Source: Undibacterium parvum
GTDB lineage: Bacteria; Pseudomonadota; Gammaproteobacteria; Burkholderiales; Burkholderiaceae_D
Assembly (NCBI RefSeq): GCF_003955735.1
Contig: NZ_CP034464.1
Location: forward strand, 1,736,001 to 1,800,000
Direction of reading: 5' to 3'
DNA length: 64,000 nucleotides
Shown here: piece after piece, positions 16,800-26,894 of the stretch
Position numbering within the stretch: the first letter of the stretch is position 1
Layout: each line of letters starts with the position of its first letter
Made by a program: the position numbers and the translations under genes
Notes under the pieces: model-generated
Databases searched by the model: none
The model's input: the letters and a program-made list of their open reading frames with translations, nothing else
What the model was told of the DNA's origin: nothing

Positions 16800-16873
16800 G
16801 AAACACCGCACCCTGCAGATAAAAATTGAGCTAGATAGAAATCTGCTTATTTCAAAAAATAGGGGAGTATGGA
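16800..16873. repeat. Dispersed 'ATACTCCCC' palindrome, copy 1 (diverged)
   Basis: The right arm AAAAAATAGGGGAGTAT (about 16854-16870) matches the arms of the elements at 27852, 56799 and 60309. The left arm (ACACCGCACCCTGCAGATAAAAATT) is weaker. It lies in the convergent gap between the importer operon and the Tsx-like gene. A separate imperfect palindrome centred on GCGCATATACAATGAGCGC follows at about 16861-16935. Confidence 0.55.
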
Positions 16874-17004
16874 GTTAGACAAGGCGCTTGCGCATATACA
16901 ATGAGCGCAAACACCTTAGCTACTCTCATACCCTCTACTAGTATCCATGAAACCAGAATTAAATCGGAGCTAGACTGCGTCTATACCCCAGCCTCTTGCT
17001 TAGC

Positions 17005-17883
17005 TTAGAAATGCGCCTCAAGTTGCAGGAAAGGCGAAGAAACATGGCCCGCTTTATTCAAAGTGCCAGCAAAGCCAGGCGCGCTTTCATTATTCCCAAA
17101 TTTATTATTCCAATAGCGATAGCCGACACCCGCGTAAAAGGTATCTTTTTTACCGGACAATGAGCCCAGATCGAACATAACTAAGGCATCGAGCAAGGTT
17201 TCGGTGCTGGTCTCTATGCCAGTGCCCTTACCTGTTCCTTTAGCACCAGTGACACTCATGAAACCCTTGAAATTGGCGGGAACACCGGCATTGAAAGGTA
17301 TACCCCAGACCACATTGAGTTGGGCGGCGACATCATAATCTTGCTTACCACCGGCAAACTTACTGTTATTGGTTTCCTTATAGGCTTGCAGTCCGACGTT
17401 CAGATAACCTGCTGGCAAAGCGAATTGCAAGGTAGGGCCAAATAAAAATGCCAGAGGTTGCGCTGCGTTTTCATTATTTTTTGCACCTGCATTAAATCCT
17501 GTGGTCAGTGAGATTTCTTTGACGACCCCAAACTTCATGCTGCTGCCAGTGAGGCTACTGAGATTGAGATTATTGCGGTAAATCGCAAAGAATTCCTGCG
17601 CGCCTGAAGTGCTGCCGTTGGCAGGATCATTGCTATCCGACTTCAAGATGTCGACATTGAAGTAGTTGCTACCGTATTTAAAGCCGCTGATATGCTCGAG
17701 CGAAACAATGTTTTTAGCGACGTCAACTTTATTGCCTGCGGCGTCCACGATAAAACCGCTTTCCTTAGGAATATAACGATAATTAATCGAGGTGTCGCTC
17801 CAGTCAGCTGCGTGGGCGGCAGCACCAGCGCACAGGGCAAGCGCCAGACAAATTGGTTTTAGCAGGTAAGTATTTCGGGACAT
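17005..17883 (-). CDS. Tsx/OmpK-like nucleoside-specific outer-membrane channel
   Basis: From the ATG at 17883 (AGGAG 8 nt upstream) the protein has 292 residues with a clear signal peptide ending near AHAADW. The mature start DWSDTSINYRY, alternating amphipathic beta strands, the FFAIYRNNLNLSSL segment and a C-terminal aromatic Phe fit the Tsx/OmpK channel family, which passes nucleosides across the outer membrane. It is encoded beside the BMP-type importer, so the two probably form one uptake route. A longer frame to 17970 lacks a ribosome site. Confidence 0.8.
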   Translation of the reverse strand: MSRNTYLLKPICLALALCAGAAAHAADWSDTSINYRYIPKESGFIVDAAGNKVDVAKNIVSLEHISGFKYGSNYFNVDILKSDSNDPANGSTSGAQEFFAIYRNNLNLSSLTGSSMKFGVVKEISLTTGFNAGAKNNENAAQPLAFLFGPTLQFALPAGYLNVGLQAYKETNNSKFAGGKQDYDVAAQLNVVWGIPFNAGVPANFKGFMSVTGAKGTGKGTGIETSTETLLDALVMFDLGSLSGKKDTFYAGVGYRYWNNKFGNNESAPGFAGTLNKAGHVSSPFLQLEAHF

Positions 17884-18339
17884 AAACGGACTCCTAGTGG
17901 TTAGATTATTTCGACTTAATGTCATTTGAAGTATGTTAAAAAAACCGCGCTCGACTGACGATAAGAGCAAATACTACTTATATGTGCAAATGTATGTTTT
18001 CACGCTAAATTGCGTTTAAATTTTTTCTTGGCATGTACTTACGATGTAGTAACTGCGATGTAGTAACTGCGCAACAGCAATTTATCTATGAGCTGAAGCC
18101 ATCAAGATGGTGGCACGGCGGAGTCCCCATATAACATCTGGCAGCTACCCAGCACCGCTCATTCAGGTTTCAAAGTATTGTTTCTTGGCCTAGAACAATT
18201 CAAGATGATTTTTTCGTCATCATCTTGTCACACTTGCTTTCTATACTTCCGCCTCATGCTAGCTTCGCAATTGCGTATCAGCAACTTATTTTATCATGCG
18301 GCTGCATCTTGTTATTAATCACATTGGAAAAATAGAATC
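17884..18339. other. 456-bp intergenic region: tsx-like and phoX-like promoters
   Basis: No gene is seen. It holds two tandem copies of CGATGTAGTAACTG (about 18044-18071) and an inverted repeat CAAGATGAT (18201-18209)/ATCATCTTG (18219-18227) about 115 bp before the PhoX-like start. These may be operators. No clear PHO box is present. Confidence 0.5.
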
Positions 18340-20334
18340 ATGTCAGATCATCCTCAAATCGGTCGTCGTCAAGCCTTAAAATTCCTCTCTGCTGCGCCCA
18401 TGCTACCGCTGGGTTCACTGTCGCTGGCCTCGATGTTGACGGGCTGCGGCGGTAGTACTGCGGCTGAAGCGGTTCCGGCAGTGAGTTTTGTATCGGCATC
18501 ATTTAGTTCTATGGCGGCACCAACTCTGGCGAATGCCGCGGCAATGGCGACGACTACAGTAGGCTCGACCTTGAGCGTGACCATGAGTGACAAGAGCGTG
18601 ACAGATTACAAGCTGGCGTATCAGCCATTCTTCGTCACTGGTGACATGGTGCCAGATGGCGCGGGCGGCAAAGTATTGGCGGGCGCTTACTACGACATTA
18701 ATAACAAGCCCATCATGGATAACTCCGTAGCTGGCAAAGAACGTCATATTTTTTCTGATTCGCCAGACGGCACCTCCCTGTTGTCGTTAGCCAATCCGAC
18801 TATCACGGGCATCAAAGGTAAGGCAGTCTTCGCCGTCGTGCAATTTGAGTACACCACACGCAATCAATTTGGCACAGACTTGAACGGCACACTGCCTGCC
18901 GAGGCAGACATGTATGGAAAACTACCGTCCCCTATCGCCGTGCTGACTCTGGATCAGGATCAAATCACAGGTAAGCTGAGCCTGGTTAAATACCACAACG
19001 TCGACACCTCTAAAGTACACGGCCTGTGGATCACTTGCGGTGCCAGCCTGTCGCCATGGGGCACCCATTTATCATCCGAAGAATACGAACCGAATGCACC
19101 GTTTGCCAGCGATGATCCTCAGTTCAAAGCGTATAGTAAAAATACCTTCGGCAGCGAGACTGCAGCCAATCCTTACCACTACGGCCATCTGCCAGAAGTA
19201 ACGGTTAATCCTGACGGTACCGGTAGCATCAAGAAGCATTACTGCATGGGCCGCATCTCGCATGAACTGGTGCAAGTGATGCCGGACAATCGTACCGTAC
19301 TGATGGGCGATGACGCGACCAATAGCGGCTTGTTTATTTTTGTCGCCGATAATGAAAAAGATCTGTCGGCAGGTACCTTATATGTCGCAAAAATCGGCAC
19401 AGGCTTCTCCAATGATCCTGCTGCTGCCGGCGCCAAACTGACATGGATTAATCTCGGCCACGCGACCAGCGCCGAGATCGAAAACATGGCCAATACTTTG
19501 AAGCCTTCCGACATCATGACGGTCTCCAAAACAGATCCTCTCGATGCCAGCTTTACTAAGATTTTCACGGGTGGTAAACCCAACTGGATTAAGCTCAAAC
19601 CGAACATGGAAAAAGCCGCTGCCTTCCTTGAAACCCATCGCTATGCCTACCTGGTTGGCGGCAGTATGGGCTTCACCAAGATGGAAGGTACGACCGTCAA
19701 TATCAAGGATAAAGTCGCTTACTCGGCATTGCAAAATATGGTTGACTCCATGGTCAAGGACAATGCCAAGGGTTGGAATGCACAAAGCGGTATCGCTCTC
19801 GACAAGGCCTTAGTAGCCGGCGGCGTTATGGCGCACAGTCTGGGTGGCGGTCAGAGCGACACCGCAGGTGCGGCGATCAAGAGCGAATGGGTACCGATGC
19901 AAACCAAGGCCTTGCTGGTCGGTGAAGATATCGCGGCGGACGCACTGGGCAATCTGGCTAATCCGGACAAGATAGGCAATCCCGACAACCTTAAATTCTC
20001 GGAAAAACTGCGCACCTTGTTTATCGGTGAAGACAGCGGCTACCACGTGAACAACTTCCTGTGGGCCTACAACGTCGACACCAAAATTTTGTCGCGTCTG
20101 ATGTCTATGCCTGCCGGTGCTGAAGCGACCGGTCTGCATGTAGTCGATGATCTCAACGGTTGGACTTACATCATGAGTAATTTCCAGCATCCTGGCGACT
20201 GGATCAGCTCCTTGCACGGTAAAGTACAACCGACTTTGGATCCTTTGGTACGCGCCAACTACAAGGATAGATTCGGTGCCGCCGTTGGTTATCTGACTGC
20301 AGACGCGACTAGTGTGAAACTGAGCAAGGGCTAA
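18340..20334 (+). CDS. PhoX-like secreted phosphatase (DUF839), Tat-type signal
   Basis: The 664-residue protein starts with IGRRQALKFL, a twin-arginine-like signal, followed by a hydrophobic stretch and an LTGC lipobox-like site. The body shows PhoX/DUF839 features: WGTHLSSEEYEPN, HGRISHELV-like and VLMGDDATNSGLFIFVAD segments, then GEDSGYHVNNFLWAY and an ATGLHVVDD block carrying acidic metal ligands. PhoX enzymes are calcium/iron-dependent alkaline phosphatases exported folded. Phosphatase activity is inferred from family membership. A terminator follows at 20342-20369. Confidence 0.85.
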   Translation: MSDHPQIGRRQALKFLSAAPMLPLGSLSLASMLTGCGGSTAAEAVPAVSFVSASFSSMAAPTLANAAAMATTTVGSTLSVTMSDKSVTDYKLAYQPFFVTGDMVPDGAGGKVLAGAYYDINNKPIMDNSVAGKERHIFSDSPDGTSLLSLANPTITGIKGKAVFAVVQFEYTTRNQFGTDLNGTLPAEADMYGKLPSPIAVLTLDQDQITGKLSLVKYHNVDTSKVHGLWITCGASLSPWGTHLSSEEYEPNAPFASDDPQFKAYSKNTFGSETAANPYHYGHLPEVTVNPDGTGSIKKHYCMGRISHELVQVMPDNRTVLMGDDATNSGLFIFVADNEKDLSAGTLYVAKIGTGFSNDPAAAGAKLTWINLGHATSAEIENMANTLKPSDIMTVSKTDPLDASFTKIFTGGKPNWIKLKPNMEKAAAFLETHRYAYLVGGSMGFTKMEGTTVNIKDKVAYSALQNMVDSMVKDNAKGWNAQSGIALDKALVAGGVMAHSLGGGQSDTAGAAIKSEWVPMQTKALLVGEDIAADALGNLANPDKIGNPDNLKFSEKLRTLFIGEDSGYHVNNFLWAYNVDTKILSRLMSMPAGAEATGLHVVDDLNGWTYIMSNFQHPGDWISSLHGKVQPTLDPLVRANYKDRFGAAVGYLTADATSVKLSKG

Positions 20335-20341
20335 GAAAATT

Positions 20342-20369
20342 AAGCGGGGGTTTAACTACCCCGCTTTTT
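20342..20369 (+). terminator. Terminator of the PhoX-like gene
   Basis: Stem AAGCGGGG/CCCCGCTT with loop GTTTAACTA and five T residues, starting 7 bp after the stop codon. Confidence 0.9.
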
Positions 20370-20382
20370 CTGTGGCGGCATA

Positions 20383-20422
20383 AAAAAAGAGGATAGGGGC
20401 GCATGCTCCTATCCTCTTTTTT
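20383..20422. terminator. Bidirectional terminator between convergent genes
   Basis: A 15-bp perfect stem AAAAAAGAGGATAGG/CCTATCCTCTTTTTT with a 10-nt loop ends 3 bp from the stop of the minus-strand response-regulator gene. It serves that gene and backs up the phoX terminator. Confidence 0.9.
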
Positions 20423-20424
20423 GA

Positions 20425-21315
20425 TTATGCGCTGATCGCAGAATAAATCGCCAGATAATGATAGGGCTTGCCCTGAGTATCGAGTAAGGGGATGATGCTG
20501 CAGTCCAGAGTAAGCGTGCTGCCGTCTTTCAGTCTAGCCTGCAGTGCGCCTTGCCAGGCTTGCCCTTGTTGCAAACCGCGCCAGATGTCTTGCATAAAGA
20601 GGAGTCTTTGCGCTTCACTGAATAAATCCAAATACGCCGATCCTATCAATTCTTGCCGCGCGTACTGAGAGTCAGCGCAAAATTTATCGTTCACGTAGAT
20701 TAATTTACCGTCTTCATCGGCGATCGTTAAGGCCGCATGTCTATCCAGACCGGCGCGCAACTCCTTAATTTTTGCCATCGCCAGTTGGAGCGCAATATGG
20801 CTTTGCGTAGCGGTCAGCAAGCTATCGTAAGCGCGCAAGGACGAAATCACCGTGGTAAATAATTTCTGCGTGGTCAGATCACTCTTGGTGCGGTAGTCAT
20901 TGATGTCGTAATCAACAATCACGCTTTGTTCCAGCGCCAGCCCAGATTGCCCAGTACGTAACACCACTCTCACCAGTTGATTGTTCAGTTCAGCGCGGAT
21001 CTGCCTCGCCAGCACTAAGCCCGCGTTCTCAGTCTCCATGACCACATCCAACAACACCAAGGCCACGTCCGGTGTATCGCGCAGGATACTCAAGCCTTCT
21101 TTACCGCTGTAAGCATGTAAAAAATTCAGCGGGCGATTCTTAAAAGTCGTGTTGCGCAGAGAAAATTTGGTCACCACATGGACATCGACATCATCATCCA
21201 CAATCAGCACACGCCAAGGTAGCAGTTCCGGCGCCAGCTCAGAATTGGGCGGTGGCACATCGTCGTCGATTAACCATTCGTCTTGCGTGGCATCAAGCTG
21301 AGGATCAGAATTCAT
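20425..21315 (-). CDS. Response regulator with REC and PAS domains
   Basis: The 296-residue protein has a receiver domain (about 33-160) with the acidic pocket VDDD and phospho-acceptor Asp90 in VLLDVVM, then a helical linker and a PAS domain (about 185-296; DEDGKLIYVNDKFCADSQYARQE). There is no DNA-binding, GGDEF, EAL or HD-GYP output domain, so it probably acts through protein contacts or as a sensor adaptor. The REC part resembles those of HD-GYP-type regulators. No partner kinase is adjacent. Confidence 0.85.
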   Translation of the reverse strand: MNSDPQLDATQDEWLIDDDVPPPNSELAPELLPWRVLIVDDDVDVHVVTKFSLRNTTFKNRPLNFLHAYSGKEGLSILRDTPDVALVLLDVVMETENAGLVLARQIRAELNNQLVRVVLRTGQSGLALEQSVIVDYDINDYRTKSDLTTQKLFTTVISSLRAYDSLLTATQSHIALQLAMAKIKELRAGLDRHAALTIADEDGKLIYVNDKFCADSQYARQELIGSAYLDLFSEAQRLLFMQDIWRGLQQGQAWQGALQARLKDGSTLTLDCSIIPLLDTQGKPYHYLAIYSAISA

Positions 21316-21517
21316 ATTTGCTCCTGATAGTGTGTACTAAGCGCAGTGTGGCAGGGTGCAGCAAGGCGCTTTGGTTCAAGTCATGGTTTTAAACTCGAAA
21401 TACTCGCGCAAGACAAAAGAGTAAGAACTTGTTGCAGTATACGCCATACTGCACAGCGCAACTGAGCGCAGTAAAAATCAGAAATTTCATTATCCCCCAG
21501 TGATGCGTCTTAGGCAC

Positions 21518-21552
21518 AAAAAAAAGCCCCGCCATCAATGGCGGGGCTTTTT
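21518..21552 (-). terminator. Terminator of acnB
   Basis: A 13-bp stem AAAAAGCCCCGCC/GGCGGGGCTTTTT with loop ATCAAT lies about 29 bp past the acnB stop. T-runs on both strands. Confidence 0.92.
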
Positions 21553-21580
21553 CTAACAGCACAAACAGCGTCAGTTTTAC

Positions 21581-24163
21581 TTATTTCACAGTCGCAGCAG
21601 CGGCGGTGTAATCCTGAACTTGATCAAAATTGAGGTATTGATAGATCTTGTCGCTAGCACCGGTCAATACTTGCATGTCGCTCATGTACTCCGCTTTAGT
21701 CGGGATACGACCCAGCTTGGAGCAAATTGCGGCTAGTTCAGCGCTACCGAGGTAAACATTACTGTTTTTACCCAGACGGTTAGGGAAGTTACGGGTCGAG
21801 GTAGAAAACACAGTTGCGCCCTCTTTCACTTGTGCCTGGTTACCCATGCACAGGCTGCAACCCGGCATTTCCATACGTGCGCCAGCCGAACCCAAGACGC
21901 CGTAATGGCCTTCCTCGGTCAACTGTTTGGCGTCCATCTTGGTTGGCGGCGCCATCCATAGTTTGACCGGGATATCGCGCTTGTTTTCCAGCAGCTTGGA
22001 AGCGGCGCGGAAGTGGCCGATGTTGGTCATGCAAGAACCGATAAACACTTCATCAATCACTGCACCAGAAACGTCGGATAAGGTCTTGACGTCATCCGGA
22101 TCGTTAGGGCAGGCCACGATAGGTTCGTGGATATCGGCCAGATCGATTTCAATCACGGCTGCGTATTCTGCATCGGCATCGCCCTTGAGCAATTGCGGAT
22201 CCGCCAACCATGCTTCCATTGCGGCGATACGACGTTTGATGGTGCGTACATCAGAGTAACCTTCAGCGATCATCCATTTCAACATGGTGATGTTGCTGTT
22301 GATGTATTCGATGATAGGTTCTTTGTTCAGATGCACGGTGCAACCACCGGCGCTACGCTCAGCGGAGGCATCAGACAATTCAAACGCTTGCTCTACCTTC
22401 AAATCTGGCAAGCCTTCGATTTCCAGAATACGACCGGAGAAAATGTTTTTCTTACCTTGCTTGGCAACCGTCAGCAGACCAGCCTTGATCGCGTACAAAG
22501 GAATCGCATTGACCAGGTCACGCAGAGTAACGCCAGCTTGCAGCTTGCCCTTGAAACGTACCAGGACGCTTTCCGGCATATCCAGAGGCATCACGCCAGT
22601 GGCGGCACCGAAAGCAACCAGACCAGAACCGGCTGGGAAGCTGATACCGATAGGGAAACGGGTGTGGCTATCGCCGCCAGTACCGACGGTATCCGGCAAC
22701 AACATACGGTTGAGCCAGCTATGGATAATGCCATCGCCCGGACGCAGAGGAATACCGCCGCGGGTGCTCATAAAATCTGGCAACTCGTGGTGCATCTTGA
22801 CGTCAACTGGCTTCGGATATGCAGCTGTATGGCAGAACGATTGCATCACCAGATCCGCACTGAAACCTAAGCAAGCCAGATCTTTCAGCTCGTCACGGGT
22901 CATCGGGCCAGTCGTATCTTGCGAACCGACGCTAGTCATTTTTGGTTCGCAATAAGTGCCTGGACGTACGCCCTGACCTTCAGGCAAGCCACATGCGCGA
23001 CCGACCATTTTTTGCGCCAGCGTAAAGCCTTTTTTGGTATCCACAGGATTTTGTGGCAAGCGGAACAAAGTGGAGACTGGCAGACCCAATGCTTCACGTG
23101 CTTTCGCAGTTAAACCACGACCGATGATCAAAGGAATACGTCCACCGGCACGTACTTCATCAAACAAGACTTCGCTCTTAACCTTGAATTCAGCGATCAC
23201 TTTACCGTCTTTCAATGCCTGACCGTCAAACGGACGCAGTTCGATGACGTCGCCCATGTTCATCTGGCTGACATCGAGTTCGATCGGCAAGGCGCCGGAA
23301 TCTTCCATGGTGTTGTAGAAAATCGGAGCGATCTTGCTGCCCAGACAAACACCACCAAAACGCTTGTTCGGTACGAAAGGAATGTCTTCACCAGTAAACC
23401 ACAGCACCGAGTTGGTCGCTGATTTACGCGAAGAGCCAGTACCCACGACGTCGCCAACGTAAGCAACCAGGTTGCCTTTGGATTTGAGTTCGTCAAAAAA
23501 CTTGACTGGACCACGCTTGCCGTCTTCTTCAGGCACGATACCTGGACGCGCATTTTTATGCATCGCCAAAGCGTGCATAGGGATATCCGGGCGGCTAAAA
23601 GCGTCTGGTGCAGGAGAGAGATCATCAGTGTTGATTTCGCCTTCGCATTTGAAGACGGTCAACATGATCGATTTTGCCACTTCAGGACGTGAAGTGAACC
23701 ATTCAGCATCGGCCCAGCTTTGCAACACGGCTTTAGCCTGAGCATTGCCCTTGTCGGCTTTTTCTTTTACGTCATGGAACTGATCAAACATCAGCAGAGT
23801 CTTTTTCAGGCCATCGGCAGCAGCTTGTGCCACCACTGCGTCGTCCAGCAAATCGATCATAGGGCTGATGTTGTAACCACCCAGCATAGTGCCTAGCAGT
23901 TCTGCAGCTTTTTCGCGTGAGATCAGGGTACAAGTTTCTGTACCATGCGCCACCGCAGCCAGGTAACTGGCTTTCACTTTAGCGGCATCATCAACACCGG
24001 CAGGAACGCGGTGGATGATCAATTCTAAGAGGGTCGCTGCTTCACCGGCAGGCGGATTCTTCAACAACTCAATCACCTCAGCAGTCTGCTTGGCAGACAA
24101 AGGCAAAGGTGGAATTCCGAGGGCGGCGCGTTCGGCGACGTGGGCACGATAGGCTTGCAACAT
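21581..24163 (-). CDS. acnB: Aconitate hydratase B
   Basis: Starting at the ATG at 24163 (GGGAG 8 nt upstream) the enzyme has 860 residues. It begins [21 protein letters not shown], the typical AcnB HEAT-like N-terminus, followed by the swivel domain. The C-terminal cysteines that hold the [4Fe-4S] cluster are in [11 protein letters not shown] and GCSLCMGNQ. It interconverts citrate and isocitrate in the TCA and glyoxylate cycles, so it supplies the isocitrate lyase encoded at 45799-47379. It is monocistronic with its own terminator. Confidence 0.97.
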   Translation of the reverse strand: MLQAYRAHVAERAALGIPPLPLSAKQTAEVIELLKNPPAGEAATLLELIIHRVPAGVDDAAKVKASYLAAVAHGTETCTLISREKAAELLGTMLGGYNISPMIDLLDDAVVAQAAADGLKKTLLMFDQFHDVKEKADKGNAQAKAVLQSWADAEWFTSRPEVAKSIMLTVFKCEGEINTDDLSPAPDAFSRPDIPMHALAMHKNARPGIVPEEDGKRGPVKFFDELKSKGNLVAYVGDVVGTGSSRKSATNSVLWFTGEDIPFVPNKRFGGVCLGSKIAPIFYNTMEDSGALPIELDVSQMNMGDVIELRPFDGQALKDGKVIAEFKVKSEVLFDEVRAGGRIPLIIGRGLTAKAREALGLPVSTLFRLPQNPVDTKKGFTLAQKMVGRACGLPEGQGVRPGTYCEPKMTSVGSQDTTGPMTRDELKDLACLGFSADLVMQSFCHTAAYPKPVDVKMHHELPDFMSTRGGIPLRPGDGIIHSWLNRMLLPDTVGTGGDSHTRFPIGISFPAGSGLVAFGAATGVMPLDMPESVLVRFKGKLQAGVTLRDLVNAIPLYAIKAGLLTVAKQGKKNIFSGRILEIEGLPDLKVEQAFELSDASAERSAGGCTVHLNKEPIIEYINSNITMLKWMIAEGYSDVRTIKRRIAAMEAWLADPQLLKGDADAEYAAVIEIDLADIHEPIVACPNDPDDVKTLSDVSGAVIDEVFIGSCMTNIGHFRAASKLLENKRDIPVKLWMAPPTKMDAKQLTEEGHYGVLGSAGARMEMPGCSLCMGNQAQVKEGATVFSTSTRNFPNRLGKNSNVYLGSAELAAICSKLGRIPTKAEYMSDMQVLTGASDKIYQYLNFDQVQDYTAAAATVK

Positions 24164-24625
24164 AATCAACTCCCTTTCAATGAACAAAAACGTATACCAA
24201 TCAAGCTAGATTGGGCGACCATATCAGCATCTGCACTTTTCCGTCAGAACCTGGCTGCAAACGAACAAAAAAACCGTCTCAGGTATTCCGGCCAGTATTC
24301 TGAAGTAAGGATGTACACATCAAAAAAATTCAGAGTGTTAGCCGAACTTAATTGCGTTTATCCACGCTTACTTGCGTTTAAATTACTTTTAGCGCATTTT
24401 TCGCTGGAATTAATTTTCAGAAAAATGGGGGGATTGCGCATGCTGATAGACGATAAGACCGACATTATCTCGTAATACAGCGGTTAATTAGGCGATTTCG
24501 AAATAAAATTTTGAAGCAGCTTGCTTTCGTGCTGCTTACAAGACGCACATTTAGCGATAAATCGCTTAATTTATGGCCGAGATATGTGGTTTTTTGCTAA
24601 AAATAGTAATCTTTGGCAAGAATAG
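24164..24625. other. Upstream region of acnB
   Basis: No gene is supported. The stretch is AT-rich and must contain the acnB promoter. The only repeat noted is TTGCGTTTA, present twice (about 24350 and 24373), reading away from acnB. Short open frames here have no ribosome sites. Confidence 0.5.
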
Positions 24626-24747
24626 AGACTGTCTTCGATATTGCGCAAGATGAAGCAAGGGCTGCGATGCACTGCGCGATAAAGTCACCGCAGAGAAGCT
24701 CAGGCAAACGTGCTGATGCTCCTCTGCGTTTCAATCACTGACAGTCT
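24626..24747 (+). ncRNA. Candidate structured RNA, three-way junction (122 nt)
   Basis: The outer stem AGACTGTC (24626-24633)/GACAGTCT (24740-24747) is perfect over 8 bp. Inside are two further helices: ATTGCGCA pairing with TGCGCGAT (around 24641 and 24673), and CGCAGAG (24689-24695)/CTCTGCG (24722-24728) extended by AGC/GCT and TCAG/CTGA. The T-G pair in the second helix is a wobble only if the plus strand is transcribed, which weakly favours plus. It lies just past the 3' end of the convergent alkyl-sulfatase gene. No promoter or terminator is clear; function unknown. Confidence 0.4.
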
Positions 24748-24757
24748 GAGTGTTCGC

Positions 24758-26743
24758 TTATTTACTGACGATAGCGAAAGTACCCGGTGCTTTGTCGATC
24801 AGCGTAAAAAAACGCACCAGATCAAGCTTACTACCCTCGACCTTCAGGTCATCACTAAACAAGGTGTCTTTTACACCGGCGGTTCCTGCCATCATTTTGA
24901 TAAAGATGCCCTTGGTTAAGGTCAGGCTGGCATTCGCGCTTGCGGCAGGCGGTGCTTTTTTGAAGTGCAAGACGGCGTTTTCTATCCACAAGACAAACGA
25001 CTCCTGGGCGTCCGTCAGTATCAGATTGATCATTATATCTTTACCTTCGGCAGCGGGACCATCCAGACCGGCCGCCATGGCCTCTAAGAAACGCTCGATC
25101 GGGGTTTGCATCAACATGTCGCTAAAATTAGCTCGATTAATGCCTGTTTTTGGCGGGCCATTACGCAACTCTGCGGCGGCGGTGAGGTAGCTATTACGCC
25201 AGGTGGCCGCTTCTGCCATGTAGCCCATCTGATCGTAAGTGCGCGCCAGCAACTCTTTCGCGCCCCTGTGGTCGGGCTGGCCGAACACCGCCTGATTCAG
25301 TAATTCGGCGGCCCACCGGTAATCTCCCTTATCGAAAGCCAGTTGCGCCGCTGCCACCGCTTTATCGGCCCCGCCTATCAACTCCAGATAATGCCTGGCC
25401 GATTCTTGCGGAGGCAGCGGATTAAGATTGGCCGGATTGCCATCATAAGCGCCCAGATAATGTTGATACACCGCCTTCACATTATGTCGCAGGTCGCCGT
25501 AATAGCCGCGCGCGCCAAAATACGAGGATAGGGACTTAGGTAACTTGACTGTCTCGGCAATCTCACGTGGGGTGTAACCGGCATTGATCAGTCTAACGCT
25601 TTGGTCATGCGTATATTTGTAGACATCCCGGTGTTTGGTGATAAATTCGGCGATACGCTCATGCCCCCAAATTGGCCAATTATGTTGTCCGAAATAGACC
25701 TCGGCGTCGGCCGTCTGTTCTAGTGCTTGCTCCATGTAATTCGACCACCGCAAAGCATCGCGCACTTTGGCACCGCGTACCGGCAACAAGTTATGCATGG
25801 TCTGCGCCAGATTTTCAGCGCCACCATAGGCTTTTTTATCCGGGATACTAAAGCTCATTTCGGCTGGCGCTTCCGCTCCCGGCACATTATGAAACACCAT
25901 CCGTACGCCATCCAATCTCATCTCTTGGCTAGCTTGCTTGATGATGACAGTTGGCTGCAAAATACCAAAATTACCGTAGGCCACGCCTTTACCCAAACCC
26001 GTATCGACCATACCTTTGGCCGAGCGTTCCAGATCTTTACCGAACTGATAGCTTGATCGCCTTCCCATGGCGGTACCGACCATCAGATTTTCACTGGTCG
26101 CTTCTTCCATAAAACCTTCGGAGGCGATGATAGGAATCTTGCGTTGCGCCAGCTCTTGTTGCGAAATAATACCAAGCGCACCACCGAAATGATCGGCGTG
26201 ACTATGCGTAAAAATGATCGCCGTCACCGCCTTGTTGCCCAAGTGCTGGCGCGCAAAAGCGAGCGCTGCCGCCGCGCTTTCGCGGCTAGTCAAGGTGTCT
26301 ACCACGATCCAACCGCTGTCTCCTTCAATCAGCGTGATATTAGCGATATCAAAACCCCGCAATTGGTAGATACCGTCGGTGACCTTGAACAGACCAATTT
26401 GGGCATTGAGCATGGCGTGTCGCCACAGGCTAGGGTTAACGGTATCGGGTGCCTTGCCCTCGATAAATTTAAAAGCATCGAAGTCGATCAGCACCGTACC
26501 ATCCGCGCCTAGTATTTGCCCGCTGGGTCTGGCAATCAAACCACGTTTGGCGTCGGCAAAGTCTTGCCCGTCATCGAGTTTGAGTTCTTGCGCGAACGCC
26601 TGATTCGACTTCATCGTGCTGCTACTGGCATCGCCAGCCTTGCCGCCGATTCCGGCATTTTTATTGCAGGCGCTCAGCAGCAAAAGCATTGCAGCCAATG
26701 CAGATAGACCAGCCAGGCCTGTGCGTTTAGAATTTTTTTGCAT
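24758..26743 (-). CDS. Alkyl sulfatase, metallo-beta-lactamase fold (SdsA/BDS1 type)
   Basis: The 661-residue lipoprotein-like protein has a signal ending LLSAC. The zinc-binding THSHADH motif lies at 179-185 in an MBL domain preceded by GDSGWIVVDTLTS. It has the alkyl-sulfatase features GAEAPAEMSF, the dimerisation region ending in YYGDLRHN, and a C-terminal SCP2-like domain. Enzymes of this type cleave primary alkyl sulfates such as dodecyl sulfate to alcohol and sulfate in the periplasm. A LysR gene lies divergently 151 bp upstream, the arrangement of sdsA/sdsB. Confidence 0.92.
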   Translation of the reverse strand: MQKNSKRTGLAGLSALAAMLLLLSACNKNAGIGGKAGDASSSTMKSNQAFAQELKLDDGQDFADAKRGLIARPSGQILGADGTVLIDFDAFKFIEGKAPDTVNPSLWRHAMLNAQIGLFKVTDGIYQLRGFDIANITLIEGDSGWIVVDTLTSRESAAAALAFARQHLGNKAVTAIIFTHSHADHFGGALGIISQQELAQRKIPIIASEGFMEEATSENLMVGTAMGRRSSYQFGKDLERSAKGMVDTGLGKGVAYGNFGILQPTVIIKQASQEMRLDGVRMVFHNVPGAEAPAEMSFSIPDKKAYGGAENLAQTMHNLLPVRGAKVRDALRWSNYMEQALEQTADAEVYFGQHNWPIWGHERIAEFITKHRDVYKYTHDQSVRLINAGYTPREIAETVKLPKSLSSYFGARGYYGDLRHNVKAVYQHYLGAYDGNPANLNPLPPQESARHYLELIGGADKAVAAAQLAFDKGDYRWAAELLNQAVFGQPDHRGAKELLARTYDQMGYMAEAATWRNSYLTAAAELRNGPPKTGINRANFSDMLMQTPIERFLEAMAAGLDGPAAEGKDIMINLILTDAQESFVLWIENAVLHFKKAPPAASANASLTLTKGIFIKMMAGTAGVKDTLFSDDLKVEGSKLDLVRFFTLIDKAPGTFAIVSK

Positions 26744-26894
26744 TTTGTCTCCTTTTTAGGTTTTTATGTAGAGTAAAACCTGCCTGTGATGCAGTCCAAT
26801 GCAAATTTAAGCTAGACTTAATGCGCTTTCTGCATGATCTTAGCGAGCTGAGCTCAGCGCATTCCCGATTGGTATCGAGACATATCAAGACAAT

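Noticed and set aside
18180..18260. PHO box before the PhoX-like gene
   Set aside because: Only a partial CTTGTCAC half-site is present. The second half and spacing are not found.
24689..24728. Glycine riboswitch suggested by CTCAGGCAAA
   Set aside because: Only this short string matches. The flanking helices and the usual GCCGAAGG-type core are missing, and no glycine gene follows.
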